Shown piece after piece: positions 36,123 through 45,053 of a DNA stretch of 64,000 nucleotides. How positions within the stretch are numbered: the first letter of the stretch is position 1; each line of letters starts with the position of its first letter. Made by a program: the position numbers and the translations under genes. The notes beneath the pieces are model-generated. The model was not told the origin of the DNA and searched no databases. It saw nothing but the letters and a program-made list of their open reading frames with translations. Source of the stretch: Pseudomonas reinekei (lineage in GTDB: Bacteria; Pseudomonadota; Gammaproteobacteria; Pseudomonadales; Pseudomonadaceae); the NCBI RefSeq assembly GCF_001945365.1, contig NZ_MSTQ01000021.1:1-64000 (forward strand), given 5' to 3'.

Positions 36123-36181
36123 GATTTCTCTCTTTGGCGACCCGCAATTTTTTGACACTCACTCGGCGGGTAATGAGGTGT

Positions 36182-36199
36182 TAGCAACAAGGGTGCCAG
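36182..36199 (-). promoter_or_regulatory. Sigma54 (RpoN) promoter of fliE operon
   Basis: The minus strand reads TGGCACCCTTGTTGCT (36198 to 36183), differing from TGGCACG-N4-TTGCW only at the last G of the -24 element. It lies about 60 bp before fliE and downstream of fleR. Confidence 0.92.
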
Positions 36200-36263
36200 C
36201 TCCATGGCTGCGCTCTACAAAAGCCAATCGCGGGTTCTGAGCCGCGCTCCTGCCGGGACAGGG

Positions 36264-37655
36264 TCAGGTGGCGAACAAATACGCCTCGACGTCCATTCCG
36301 GCATCACGCATCTGCGCCAGCTTGTAGCGCAAGGTGCGCGGACTGATGCCCAGTCGTTCGGCGGCTTCCTTGCGACGGCCGCGCTCGGTGCGCAGAGTGT
36401 CGATGATCATCTGGAACTCGCGACGTCGCAGGTCATCGCCCAATGCCCCGGCGGACTCCGCGTCGACTTCCACCGCCCGCATCGTTGTCGAGGCGGGCGC
36501 CTGGGTCGGCAGCGGCGCGCAGGCCACGGGCCCGGCCAGACAGAAATCCTGAGGCTGAATCACGCCGCCCTGTTGCAGAATCAACGCGCGTTGAATCGCG
36601 TTATCCAGCTCACGCACATTGCCCGGCCAGGGGTAACCGATCAGACACGCCTGGGCCCCGGGCGACAGTCTCGCCGCGGCATGCTTCATTTTATTGACGT
36701 GCCTGGTCAGCAGCCGCTCTGCCAGCGGCAGAATATCGGCGGTACGTTCGCGCAGCGGTCGCCAGGCGAGCGGGAAAACCGACAGTCGATAATAGAGATC
36801 TTCACGGAAACGCCCCGCCGCGACTTCCCCGGCCAAATCCCGGTTGGTGGTGGCGACCACACGAATATCCAGCGCGATGGGTTTGCGCGCACCGACGCGC
36901 TCGACCTCGCGCTCCTGCAGCACACGCAACAGCTTGGCTTGCAGACCGAGGGGCATTTCGGAGATTTCGTCGAGCAGGAGAGTCCCGCCGTCGGCCTGCT
37001 CGAATTTTCCGGCCTGCGCCGCAATGGCGCCGGTGAACGAGCCCTTCTCGTGACCAAACAGCGTGGCCTCGAGCATGTTGTCCGGAATCGCCGCGCAGTT
37101 GATTGCAATGAACGGCTGGCTGGCGCGGTGCGAGTGCTGGTGGATGTAGCGCGCCAACACTTCTTTACCCGTGCCTGACTCACCGGAGATCAACACCGTG
37201 GAATCACTGCGCGCCACTCGCGCAGCCAATTCCAGCAATTGCGCACTGGCCGGCTCGACAGCAATCGGCCCTTCGCTGTCGCTGGCGCCGAGACTGCCCA
37301 GCGCATGCCGCGCCACCAGATCGAGCAAGGCCTTGGCCTCGAACGGCTTGACCAGGTAATCAGCCGCGCCTTGGCGCATGGCGTCGACCGCACGCTCCAC
37401 CGCACCGTGCGCGGTCATCAGCAACACCGGCAGTTGCGGCTGACGCGCCCGCAGCAGGCCGAGCAGTTGATGCCCGTCCATGCCCGGCATGTTGACGTCG
37501 CTGACCACCAGATTGAACGCCTCTGTTTCCACCGCCGCCAAGGCGTCCTCGGCGCAACCAACGGCTTTGTAATCGTGGCCGGCGAGCAATAGCGTATCAG
37601 CCAGTGCCTCGCGTAGCGCGCGGTCATCCTCGACCAGTAGAACCTTGATACCCAT
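36264..37655 (-). CDS. fleR: Two-component sigma54 activator FleR
   Basis: FleR activates mid-level flagellar operons with RpoN. The 463-residue protein starts MGIKVLLVEDD at 37655 after GGAGTGAAGG. It has a receiver domain (phospho-Asp in LVVSDVNMPGMDG), an AAA+ domain with GESGTGKE and the sigma54 contact loop HEKGSFTGA, and a Fis-type helix-turn-helix (GRRKEAAERLGISPRTLRYK). It lies 5 bases after fleS. Confidence 0.97.
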   Translation of the reverse strand: MGIKVLLVEDDRALREALADTLLLAGHDYKAVGCAEDALAAVETEAFNLVVSDVNMPGMDGHQLLGLLRARQPQLPVLLMTAHGAVERAVDAMRQGAADYLVKPFEAKALLDLVARHALGSLGASDSEGPIAVEPASAQLLELAARVARSDSTVLISGESGTGKEVLARYIHQHSHRASQPFIAINCAAIPDNMLEATLFGHEKGSFTGAIAAQAGKFEQADGGTLLLDEISEMPLGLQAKLLRVLQEREVERVGARKPIALDIRVVATTNRDLAGEVAAGRFREDLYYRLSVFPLAWRPLRERTADILPLAERLLTRHVNKMKHAAARLSPGAQACLIGYPWPGNVRELDNAIQRALILQQGGVIQPQDFCLAGPVACAPLPTQAPASTTMRAVEVDAESAGALGDDLRRREFQMIIDTLRTERGRRKEAAERLGISPRTLRYKLAQMRDAGMDVEAYLFAT

Positions 37656-37660
37656 GACCT

Positions 37661-38884
37661 TCACTCCGCTCCCTGAGCGTTGCTTCTTTCGCTGACGAAA
37701 AGCGGCAGGATCACCTGCGCGCACGTGCCGCGACCGATCCGCGAACGCAGGTGCAATTCTCCCTGGTGAGCACGGGCAACGGCCTTGACCACGGTCAGGC
37801 CGAGCCCGGTGCCGGTAGCCTTGGTGGTGAAAAACGGCTCACCCAGACGCGCCAGCACAGCGCCGTCGATACCGCTGCCGCTGTCGCTGACACACACGCG
37901 CAACTGGTTGTCGCGGGCATACAGATGCACCTTCAAGCGCACGTCGCCAGCACTGGCCTGAATGGAGTTTTCGATCAGGTTGAGGATGGCGCCGACCAGA
38001 GTGTCGCGATTGCACAGCAGATCGCCAACATGGCTGTCGCACTGCCAGCGAATCGGCAGATCCTGCACGTGGGTCAGCGCCGCGGCCCGCAACGACTGCA
38101 TCAATTGTTTGGGCGTGACGCGATCGGTCAGCGGCAACTCGCCGCGCGCGAACACCAGCATGTCGCGCACCTGATGCTCCAGCTCGTGCAAGCGCTCTTT
38201 GAGACGCCCGGCAAAACGTTGCTGGGTCTCGACAGGCAACGCTTGCTCAGTCAAATGACTGGCGTAGAGCAACGCAGCGGACAAGGGGGTACGAATCTGA
38301 TGGGCCAGCGAGGCAACCATGCGCCCCAGGGACGACAGGCGTTCATGCCGAGCCAGTTGATCCTGTAGATGGCGGGTTTCAGTCAGGTCGTTGAGCAGCA
38401 CCAGCTGCCCGGGCTCGGCGTCCAGCGAACGCGTGGCAATCGACAGGCGCCGGCCGTCCTTCAGGGAAACTTCGTGACCGTCATCTTCACGCGGCGCAAA
38501 GCAGCGGGCAATGACATGGCGCCACAGCTCGCCTTCGAGCGGCAGGCCGAGCAGCTCGCAGGCCGCCGGGTTGGCTTCACGCACGATGCCTTGAGCGTCG
38601 ATGACGATGACGCCACCGGGCAATAGATCGAGGAGGTTCTGCAGACGGTTGGCCAAGCGTTCTTTTTCCGCCAGTTCCTGCATGCGCTGGGCACTGACGA
38701 CCGCCAGCTCACCCTTGAGCTCGGTAACCCGTGCCTCAAGCATGCTGTAGGAGTCGGTCAATTGACTCGACATCTGGTTGAACAGCGCGAAAGCCTGCTC
38801 GAGGCCAATCCGGCTGGCCTGTTCTACGGACGATGATTGCCCCAGGGCGTCAGGGACATGAGACATCTGGGCGGCTTGGGGCAT
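37661..38884 (-). CDS. fleS: Sensor histidine kinase FleS
   Basis: FleS phosphorylates FleR. The 407-residue protein has no membrane helix, so it is cytoplasmic. It has a coiled coil (about 45-85), a PAS domain (about 85-175, LLPGGVIVIDAQGIVREANP), an H-box with His195 (ASLAHQIRTPLSAALLYASH) and an HATPase domain (NLIENSIQAS, DSGSGI, TGLGLTVVKAVARAH). A strong sigma54 promoter lies 53 bp upstream. Confidence 0.96.
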   Translation of the reverse strand: MPQAAQMSHVPDALGQSSSVEQASRIGLEQAFALFNQMSSQLTDSYSMLEARVTELKGELAVVSAQRMQELAEKERLANRLQNLLDLLPGGVIVIDAQGIVREANPAACELLGLPLEGELWRHVIARCFAPREDDGHEVSLKDGRRLSIATRSLDAEPGQLVLLNDLTETRHLQDQLARHERLSSLGRMVASLAHQIRTPLSAALLYASHLTEQALPVETQQRFAGRLKERLHELEHQVRDMLVFARGELPLTDRVTPKQLMQSLRAAALTHVQDLPIRWQCDSHVGDLLCNRDTLVGAILNLIENSIQASAGDVRLKVHLYARDNQLRVCVSDSGSGIDGAVLARLGEPFFTTKATGTGLGLTVVKAVARAHQGELHLRSRIGRGTCAQVILPLFVSERSNAQGAE

Positions 38885-38936
38885 CGTGCTCTCTCGCTTG
38901 GCTGACCGTCAGTGAAACGGAACGTTGCGAGGGATG

Positions 38937-38953
38937 TAGCAATACCCGTGCCT
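38937..38953 (-). promoter_or_regulatory. Sigma54 (RpoN) promoter of fleSR
   Basis: The minus strand reads AGGCACGGGTATTGCTA (38953 to 38937), an essentially exact RpoN element, 53 bp before fleS. In P. aeruginosa fleSR is activated by FleQ with RpoN. Confidence 0.92.
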
Positions 38954-38994
38954 AAAAAAAACAGCCTATAAATGAATGACTTGAAAAACAGGCG

Positions 38995-40470
38995 TCAATC
39001 ATCCGCCTGTTCATCGCCATCGCGACGGCTCATGCCGTACTTGCGCATCTTCTCCACCAGCGTGGTGCGTCGGATCCGCAGGCGTTCGGCCGCACGCGCC
39101 ACGATGCCGTTGGCGTCGTCGAGCGCCTGTTGAATCAGCCCCTGCTCCAGGCCGCCCAGGTAGTCCTTCAGGTCCAGCCCTTCTGGCGGCAACATGGCGC
39201 CAGCACTGAAGTCAGGCGTGTGGCCATTGATCGCCACGCGCTCTTCGAGATCACTGCGCAGAGTGTCGACCAATTGCTCGTCTTCGTCGTCGACGTAGCG
39301 GAATTTCTTCGGCAGTTCGACCACGCCGATCACACCGTACGGGTGCATGATCGCCATGCGTTCCACCAGGTTCGCCAGTTCACGTACGTTGCCCGGCCAG
39401 CCATGACGGCACAGGGACATGATGGCGGCGGAGTTGAAGCGGATAGAACCGCGCTTCTCGTGCTCCATGCGCGAGATCAGCTCGTTCATCAACAGCGGAA
39501 TATCTTCGACGCGCTCGCGCAGCGGCGCCATCTCGATCGGGAACACATTCAGGCGATAGTACAAATCTTCGCGGAAGGTGCCGATCTCGATCATGCTTTC
39601 GAGATTTTTGTGGGTCGCGGCAATGATGCGCACGTCGACGCTCTGGGTCTTGTTGCTGCCCACGCGCTCGAAGGTACGCTCCTGCAATACGCGCAGGAGC
39701 TTGACCTGCATCGGCAGCGGCATGTCGCCGATTTCATCGAGGAACAGGGTGCCGCCGTTGGCCAGTTCAAAACGTCCGGCACGGCTGGTGATCGCGCCGG
39801 TGAAAGCGCCCTTCTCGTGGCCGAACAATTCGCTTTCCAGCAACTCGGCCGGGATCGCACCGCAGTTGACCGGTACGAACGGCGCCTCACGGCGCTTGGA
39901 ATGGTAATGCAGGTTGCGCGCAACCACTTCCTTGCCGGTACCCGACTCACCGAGGATCAGCACGCTGGCATCGGTGTCGGCGACTTGCTGCATCATCTGA
40001 CGGACGTGTTGAATCGCCCGGCTGGTGCCGACAAGGCTGCGGAAAAGATTGGGTTCGCGATGACGACCGCGCTCGCGGGCCTGGTCGTACATCTCGCGAT
40101 AGACCTGGGCACGGTGCAGGGAATCGAGCAATTTGCTGTAGCTCGGCGGCATTTCGAGGGTCGAAAGCACCCGGCGACGCTGGTCTTCAGGCAAGTCAAT
40201 GGAAGAATTATCGCCCATTAGCAAAATCGGAAGGAACTCATCCCATGTCGACAGTGTCTTTAGCAAGCCCAGAAGCGCACCAGGAGCATTGACCGTCCCG
40301 ATGAGGACACAGATTACTTCTCGACTAGACGACAAAGAGCCGACTGCCTGCTGCCAGTCATGGCTACCGCAGGGTAAATTTTCTTCACCGAGAAAATTTA
40401 AAATCACCGCCAGGTCGCGGCGGCGGACGCTATCGTCATCAATCAGCAGAATTTTGGTTTCACGCCACAT
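38995..40470 (-). CDS. fleQ: Master flagellar regulator FleQ
   Basis: FleQ activates class II flagellar genes with sigma54 and, when bound by c-di-GMP, controls exopolysaccharide genes. The 491-residue protein has a degenerate receiver-like domain (1-125) without a clear phospho-Asp, an AAA+ domain with Walker A GESGTGKE (174-181) and GAFTGA (221-226), and a Fis-type helix-turn-helix near the end (ARAAERLRIRRTTLVEKMRK). The 172-base gap upstream holds no sigma54 element. A weak sigma70-like TTGACT/TTAACT pair (17-base spacing) near 40570-40600 is possible. FleN antagonises it. Confidence 0.97.
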   Translation of the reverse strand: MWRETKILLIDDDSVRRRDLAVILNFLGEENLPCGSHDWQQAVGSLSSSREVICVLIGTVNAPGALLGLLKTLSTWDEFLPILLMGDNSSIDLPEDQRRRVLSTLEMPPSYSKLLDSLHRAQVYREMYDQARERGRHREPNLFRSLVGTSRAIQHVRQMMQQVADTDASVLILGESGTGKEVVARNLHYHSKRREAPFVPVNCGAIPAELLESELFGHEKGAFTGAITSRAGRFELANGGTLFLDEIGDMPLPMQVKLLRVLQERTFERVGSNKTQSVDVRIIAATHKNLESMIEIGTFREDLYYRLNVFPIEMAPLRERVEDIPLLMNELISRMEHEKRGSIRFNSAAIMSLCRHGWPGNVRELANLVERMAIMHPYGVIGVVELPKKFRYVDDEDEQLVDTLRSDLEERVAINGHTPDFSAGAMLPPEGLDLKDYLGGLEQGLIQQALDDANGIVARAAERLRIRRTTLVEKMRKYGMSRRDGDEQADD

Positions 40471-40642
40471 GCAATCGCAACTTCCCTAGTCAACTCGATG
40501 CCCAAAATGCTGGGGCAAGCTAAACGCTTGCAGGCACAAATATGCCTGAAGACGACTGAAATCTGGAACAGCCACTAGTTAAGTCAAAAAACCGTGCACA
40601 GTCAAATTTATGGCGCACTTTGTTTGGATTAACTGGGGTCAA

Positions 40643-40939
40643 TTAACCAAACAGATGGTAAACCTTTGATGCCTTTTGTGCTTGGTTGATCTGCGACATC
40701 TCGTCGACTATCGCCTGACGCTCGCCCATCGTCGCCGTCAGCAAGTCTTTGTACACCGCCAATAACCCTTCCAGATTCGCACGCACCGCGTCTTCATCGA
40801 TCGGCGCTTCGCTGAGCACCTCATCGACGCACTCCCGGCAAGCTGCATCCAGCTCACCGATGGCATCCCAGTTTCGCGCCGCCAGGGCGTCGACCAGGGC
40901 TTCACGGGTTTCTTCGATCCGCTGCAGTGCTTGACTCAT
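40643..40939 (-). CDS. fliT: Flagellar chaperone FliT / FleP type
   Basis: This 98-residue helical protein (MSQALQRIEETREALVDALA, ending KASKVYHLFG) follows fliS by 17 bases, where Pseudomonas carries the FliT-like FleP. FliT-type proteins are chaperones for the cap FliD. The name rests on length, helical pattern and position. Confidence 0.8.
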   Translation of the reverse strand: MSQALQRIEETREALVDALAARNWDAIGELDAACRECVDEVLSEAPIDEDAVRANLEGLLAVYKDLLTATMGERQAIVDEMSQINQAQKASKVYHLFG

Positions 40940-40956
40940 GACGTCATCCTCGGCCG

Positions 40957-41352
40957 TCAGGCCTGTGGGGTGGCAATGGCATCCCAGCCGCTTTTCAGGG
41001 TTTCGAGCAGACCGGAGACTTCGTCGATGATTGCTACATCGTTATTGAGGTTGGCTTCGGTCAGACGCGACGTCATGTAAGCGTACAAACTGTCGAGCTG
41101 TTCGATCGCAGCAGGATCCTCGGTTTTCTCCGGGTTCAAACCGTCTCGCAGACCGATGACGATGTCGACGGCCTTACCGAGCATCAACCCCTTGAGTGCA
41201 ATGTCACCACGCTCCAGGGCGCCTTTGGCTTGTGCCATGCGATCCAGCCCCCCCTCCATCAGCATCTGCACCAGGCGATGAGGACTGGCTTCGGAGATCT
41301 GAGCGTGGGAATTGACCTTCTGATATTGGCGAAGGGCTCTCATGGGGTTCAT
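40957..41352 (-). CDS. fliS: Flagellin export chaperone FliS
   Basis: FliS binds flagellin in the cytoplasm. The 131-residue protein starts MNPMRALRQYQKVNSHAQIS at 41352 with GAGGTAG upstream. It has the family pattern ASPHRLVQMLMEGGLDRMAQ and LDSLYAYMTSRLTEANLNND. A hairpin terminator lies between fliD and fliS, so fliS-fliT may have a promoter of its own or rely on partial read-through. Confidence 0.94.
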   Translation of the reverse strand: MNPMRALRQYQKVNSHAQISEASPHRLVQMLMEGGLDRMAQAKGALERGDIALKGLMLGKAVDIVIGLRDGLNPEKTEDPAAIEQLDSLYAYMTSRLTEANLNNDVAIIDEVSGLLETLKSGWDAIATPQA

Positions 41353-41446
41353 GTTTCTACCTCGGCAGACGACAGCTGAAAATGAATTGCGCTGACCATT
41401 ATGTCGGCGCAACAGCCCATTACTTTAACCAGTCGGCACACAATGA

Positions 41447-41489
41447 AAAACCCAGGCACTGTCTTTTTCGACAAGCCTGGGTTTTTTTG
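41447..41489 (-). terminator. Rho-independent terminator after fliD
   Basis: AAAACCCAGGC pairs with GCCTGGGTTTT around a 17-base loop. T runs follow on both strands, so it can act in both directions. It lies 14 bases beyond the fliD stop. Confidence 0.85.
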
Positions 41490-41502
41490 TGCCGAGGCGC
41501 TG

Positions 41503-42891
41503 TTAACTTTGTTTCGGGTTATTCAAGGCGTTCAACGTGGTCATGATGCTGTCGCTCTGCGCCCGCAGTTTGGCGACCAGCGAGTCCATCGCGTTGTATT
41601 TAGCGCTCAGACTGAGCTGCAACGTGGCGATCCGCTCGTTCAGCGCCGATTGTTCCTTATTCAAATCCGTCAATGTATCGGCGAGGGATTTGGTGCGCTC
41701 TGCCAACATTCCGGTGCTGGCCTTGGCGTAGGTATCCGTGGCAGTGCCCAGACGCGCCAACAGACCGTCCTTGCCGCTGAAAATACTGCTGATGTCCGCG
41801 GCATTGGTTTCAACGGCTTTGGAGAAACGCTTGTCATCGATGACCAGCAGACCGGTTTCGGACGAGGTACTGATACCGAACTCGGCCAGCGACTTCATGC
41901 TACCGGTGCCGGACAGCGCGTTCATCTCGTTGCGAATCGAAGTGACCAGACTGCGCATCATTGAGTCCCCGGTCAGGGATGCGGCAACGGAAGTGCCGTC
42001 GGCATTCTTGGTGACTTTGGTCTGCGCGTTGATCTCTTTCATCAATGCGTTATAGGTGTCGACAAACCCTTTCACGCCGGACTTCAACGCCGGGGTACTG
42101 GTGCTCAATGTCAGCGTAGACGGTGTCTGTGGACCACCCCCGGTCGGCGTTGGCGAAACCGCCAGCAGCTTGAGATTCACGCCGCTGATCGCGTCGGTAA
42201 TCGTGTTGCTTTTAGAGATCAGTTCAGCACCGTTATCGATCTTGTACTTGGCGTCTTTGGGCACTTCGATCACCGTTGAACCGGTGTTGATCCCCGAGTT
42301 GCCCGACATCGTCAAGTCTGAACCGACGCCCATGGTGGTGGAGGTGAGCACCAGCCGCGAGCCGGTGGAGTCGGTGAGGATGTTGGCGCTGAGCCCGGCA
42401 GTGGAGAACTGCGCGTTGATGCTTTCGCGCACTTCCTGCAGCGTCGCATTGGGCGGAATGCTGACGTCGAAGTTTTTCCCCGACTGCGAGATCGTCAGTG
42501 TGGTCGCCGTTGTGCCAGCATTGACAACGGACGTAGGACCATCCACGAAGGTGCGGGTCGACAGCTTCGATGCCGACGCCAACTGCGTGACCAATAATGA
42601 ATAGGTGCCGCTGGACGCGCCTTTGCCCATGGTGACTGTGGCGACTTTTTCATCCGAAGACGTGGCCGACAAGCCACTGAAGCTGTTGTCGGTGCCCATG
42701 GTCGTCAGTGCACCACGGAAGGCGTCCAGGGCTGCCTGAATCTTGCCGATCGATGACAGCGTGGTGGTCGCTTTCGCACTCTGAGTATCGATCTGTGCCT
42801 GCTTGGGCGCGCGCTGGGCGTCCACCAAAGCTTTTACGATCGCCTGGGTATCGATATTTGAACCAATACCGCTAACCGTTGAACCCGCCAT
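41503..42891 (-). CDS. fliD: Flagellar filament cap protein FliD
   Basis: FliD caps the growing filament and, in Pseudomonas, binds mucin. The start is MAGSTVSGIGSNIDTQ at 42891 (GGAG upstream); an ATG one codon earlier is equally usable. The 462-residue protein has N-terminal (IDTQAIVKALVDAQRAPKQA) and C-terminal helical D0/D1 parts (LSLSAKYNAMDSLVAKLRAQ) with a variable Ser/Thr-rich middle. Confidence 0.95.
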   Translation of the reverse strand: MAGSTVSGIGSNIDTQAIVKALVDAQRAPKQAQIDTQSAKATTTLSSIGKIQAALDAFRGALTTMGTDNSFSGLSATSSDEKVATVTMGKGASSGTYSLLVTQLASASKLSTRTFVDGPTSVVNAGTTATTLTISQSGKNFDVSIPPNATLQEVRESINAQFSTAGLSANILTDSTGSRLVLTSTTMGVGSDLTMSGNSGINTGSTVIEVPKDAKYKIDNGAELISKSNTITDAISGVNLKLLAVSPTPTGGGPQTPSTLTLSTSTPALKSGVKGFVDTYNALMKEINAQTKVTKNADGTSVAASLTGDSMMRSLVTSIRNEMNALSGTGSMKSLAEFGISTSSETGLLVIDDKRFSKAVETNAADISSIFSGKDGLLARLGTATDTYAKASTGMLAERTKSLADTLTDLNKEQSALNERIATLQLSLSAKYNAMDSLVAKLRAQSDSIMTTLNALNNPKQS

Positions 42892-42972
42892 CATCAATCT
42901 CCATATGCAGTGGCCGCTGCTTTACTGACGCAATGTGCTTCATAGGGCAACAGCAACAAAATTCATGCCAGT

Positions 42973-43320
42973 TCAGACTTTGTCATCAAATAACAAGCTG
43001 CTTGCCTGGCTCAGGCTTTGCGCCAATTTCAGCGCGGTTTCCGAAGGGATCTGACGAATCACATCACCGCTTTCAGTAGCGATAACCTTGACTACGACCC
43101 GCCCGGTGGAATCATCAATGGAAAAATCAAGCTTGCGCTGGCTTGCCTGAACGAACTCGCGAATATCGGTGACTGCCTTTTCCAGCTCGTCACGCTTAGG
43201 CTCGGTTGCAGCTGGGGTAACAGCTTCAACCTTGGGCTGAATCGCCGCATCAACCGGTGCCGCTGGATTCTGCTGTGCAACCGCCGGGTAGGACTGGTTC
43301 AATCTGACGCTCATATCCAT
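42973..43320 (-). CDS. flaG: FlaG-family protein
   Basis: FlaG proteins influence filament length. The 115-residue product starts MDMSVRLNQSYPAVAQ at 43320 after GAGGAG. The domain is LDFSIDDSTGRVVVKVIATE followed by GDVIRQIPSETALKLAQSL, which is the family signature. It lies between fliC and fliD. Confidence 0.92.
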   Translation of the reverse strand: MDMSVRLNQSYPAVAQQNPAAPVDAAIQPKVEAVTPAATEPKRDELEKAVTDIREFVQASQRKLDFSIDDSTGRVVVKVIATESGDVIRQIPSETALKLAQSLSQASSLLFDDKV

Positions 43321-43345
43321 GTCCAATCTCCTCAATACGGAAAAG

Positions 43346-43370
43346 ACAAAAGGGCACGTAAACGCGCCCC
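43346..43370 (-). terminator. Terminator after fliC
   Basis: On the minus strand GGGCGCG, a TTTA loop and CGTGCCC form a stem followed by TTTTGT, 25 bases past the fliC stop. This fits the high independent transcription expected of flagellin. Confidence 0.8.
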
Positions 43371-43394
43371 TCCGTCAATTACCAGACGCTGAAA

Positions 43395-44804
43395 TTACTG
43401 AAGCAGTTTCAGTACAGCGGATGGCAGCTGGTTGGCTTGCGACAGGATGGCAGTCGAAGCCGATTGCAGAGTCTGCTGCTTGGTCAGCTCGGCAGTTTCC
43501 GAAGCGAAGTCCACGTCTTGCACGGTGCTGCGAGCAGCAGTGGAGTTTTTCTGGATGTTCTGCAGGTTGTCTACGGTGGTGGTCAGACGGTTTTGGGTAG
43601 CACCCAGACCCGAACGAACGCTGTCGATCGAACCGATAGCCTTGTCGATTACAGCCAAAGCGTTTTGTGCTTTGGTGGCATCGGTAACGTCGGTTTGAGC
43701 GATGGTGGTCTTGACGGAGCTGGTAGCAGCACCGAACACACCAGCCACGCCAGCGCCAGTCAGGGAGAAGCCTTTGGACGAGTCCAGGTTCACAGCACCG
43801 GTAGCGATGATGCCGTCAGCCAGAGCAACGCCTGCGCCGTACGCGCCGGAGCCGTCTTTGGTAGCGATGGTGATCGAACCAGGAGCGGTCGAAGCGCTGA
43901 ATGCAACGTTCTCACCCGAGTCGGACTTGATCGACAGAGTGCCTTTTACCGAATCGTAGTTGACGCTGATGCCCAGTTTAGCGGAGTTGGACTTCAGCTG
44001 GTCAGCCAGGCTGGCAGTGTCGGTTACGCCGACGAAAGCAACAGCGGAAGTACCAACGGTCATGGTGAACGAAGCTGGAGTGGCTGCAGCAGCTGCACCT
44101 ACGACGAATTGAGCTTCGGTGCTTGCAGTAGCGCTCAGGCCGCCGACGGCGCCATTGAGCTGCTGAGCGATGGTTTTGGCCGATGCAGCAGCACCCAGGG
44201 TGATGGCAGCAGTTTGACCGTTACCGGTTACGTTAACGACACCACCAGCAATACCGGCGCCTGGAGCGATTGCAGCGCTTTTCATCTGCTGCGAGCCGAT
44301 GTTGTTGGCCGCTACGTTGTCCAGGCTCAGGTTGATGGTTTCGTTGGCGTTGGCGCCAACCTGGATAGCCTTGGTGCCGTACGAACCGTCCAGCAGCTTC
44401 TGGCCACCGAAAGTGGTGGTCTGGGAGATACGGGTCAGCTCGGAAGTCAGAGCCTGGTACTCGTCGTTGTTCGACTTACGGTCGTCTGCGCTCAGGGAGC
44501 CAGTGGCCGAGGACAGCGCCAGGGTACGCATTTTTTGCAGAATGTCGGTCGAAGCCTGCATTGCGCCTTCAGCGGTTTGCGCGATGGAGATACCATCGTT
44601 GGCGTTCTTGACAGCCTGGCCCAGGCCGTTGATCTGGCTGGTCAGGCGGTTAGCGATTTGCAGGCCAGCAGCGTCGTCTTTGGCGCTGTTGATACGCAGG
44701 CCGGAAGACAGGCGCTGCATGGAAGTAGCCAGGGCGCCGCCGGCTTTGTTCAGGTTACCCTGGGTGCTGATGGAGGCAATGTTGGTGTTTACGGTTAAAG
44801 CCAT
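43395..44804 (-). CDS. fliC: Flagellin FliC
   Basis: FliC is the filament subunit. The 469-residue product has conserved helical ends: MALTVNTNIASISTQGNLNK at the start; QNALAVIDKAIGSIDSVRSG, LQSASTAILSQANQLPSAVL and LKLLQ at the end. The middle (about 150-390) is Ala/Gly/Thr/Ser-rich and variable, with many potential O-glycosylation sites. A sigma28 promoter and a terminator flank it. Confidence 0.98.
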   Translation of the reverse strand: MALTVNTNIASISTQGNLNKAGGALATSMQRLSSGLRINSAKDDAAGLQIANRLTSQINGLGQAVKNANDGISIAQTAEGAMQASTDILQKMRTLALSSATGSLSADDRKSNNDEYQALTSELTRISQTTTFGGQKLLDGSYGTKAIQVGANANETINLSLDNVAANNIGSQQMKSAAIAPGAGIAGGVVNVTGNGQTAAITLGAAASAKTIAQQLNGAVGGLSATASTEAQFVVGAAAAATPASFTMTVGTSAVAFVGVTDTASLADQLKSNSAKLGISVNYDSVKGTLSIKSDSGENVAFSASTAPGSITIATKDGSGAYGAGVALADGIIATGAVNLDSSKGFSLTGAGVAGVFGAATSSVKTTIAQTDVTDATKAQNALAVIDKAIGSIDSVRSGLGATQNRLTTTVDNLQNIQKNSTAARSTVQDVDFASETAELTKQQTLQSASTAILSQANQLPSAVLKLLQ

Positions 44805-44884
44805 GACGAAATCCTCGTTGGATGGATACTGCGGCTTCCGGCCCTGGCAACCGCCGGGTGTGGCCTAGAGAACCTACGTAATAG

Positions 44885-44913
44885 TTATCGTCGTGGGATC
44901 CGTTTGCTTGAGG
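44885..44913 (-). promoter_or_regulatory. Sigma28 (FliA) promoter of fliC
   Basis: The minus strand reads CTCAAGC (44912-44906), 13 bases, then GACGATAA (44892-44885), close to the Pseudomonas FliA consensus (TCAAG, GCCGATAA). It lies about 81 bp before fliC. Confidence 0.8.
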
Positions 44914-44995
44914 GGTTTTTTCGAATTTTTTAGTGGCAGCGTGCCAGCCCTTTATTTTCAAGGCTTTACAGACAAAAAGTCGGCGCCAGAAAAAC

Positions 44996-45034
44996 GCAAA
45001 ACGCCCGGCAACTTGGGTTGCCGGGCGTTTTTTT
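44996..45034 (-). terminator. Terminator after the FabH-like gene
   Basis: AAACGCCCGGCAAC pairs with GTTGCCGGGCGTTT around a short loop, with T runs on both sides. It lies 20 bases beyond the stop of the FabH-like gene and insulates fliC from it. Confidence 0.92.
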
Positions 45035-45053
45035 GCGCCTGTATTCGGATTGA

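Noticed and set aside
33792..36155. Long open frame on the plus strand opposite fliF and fliE (787 codons)
   Set aside because: Same reason: antisense to intact fliF, with His/Arg/Gly-rich composition and no ribosome site or domain.
42960..42992. Possible sigma54 element before fliD (TGGCATG and TTGC)
   Set aside because: The GG and GC are 13 bases apart instead of 10, so RpoN would not bind.
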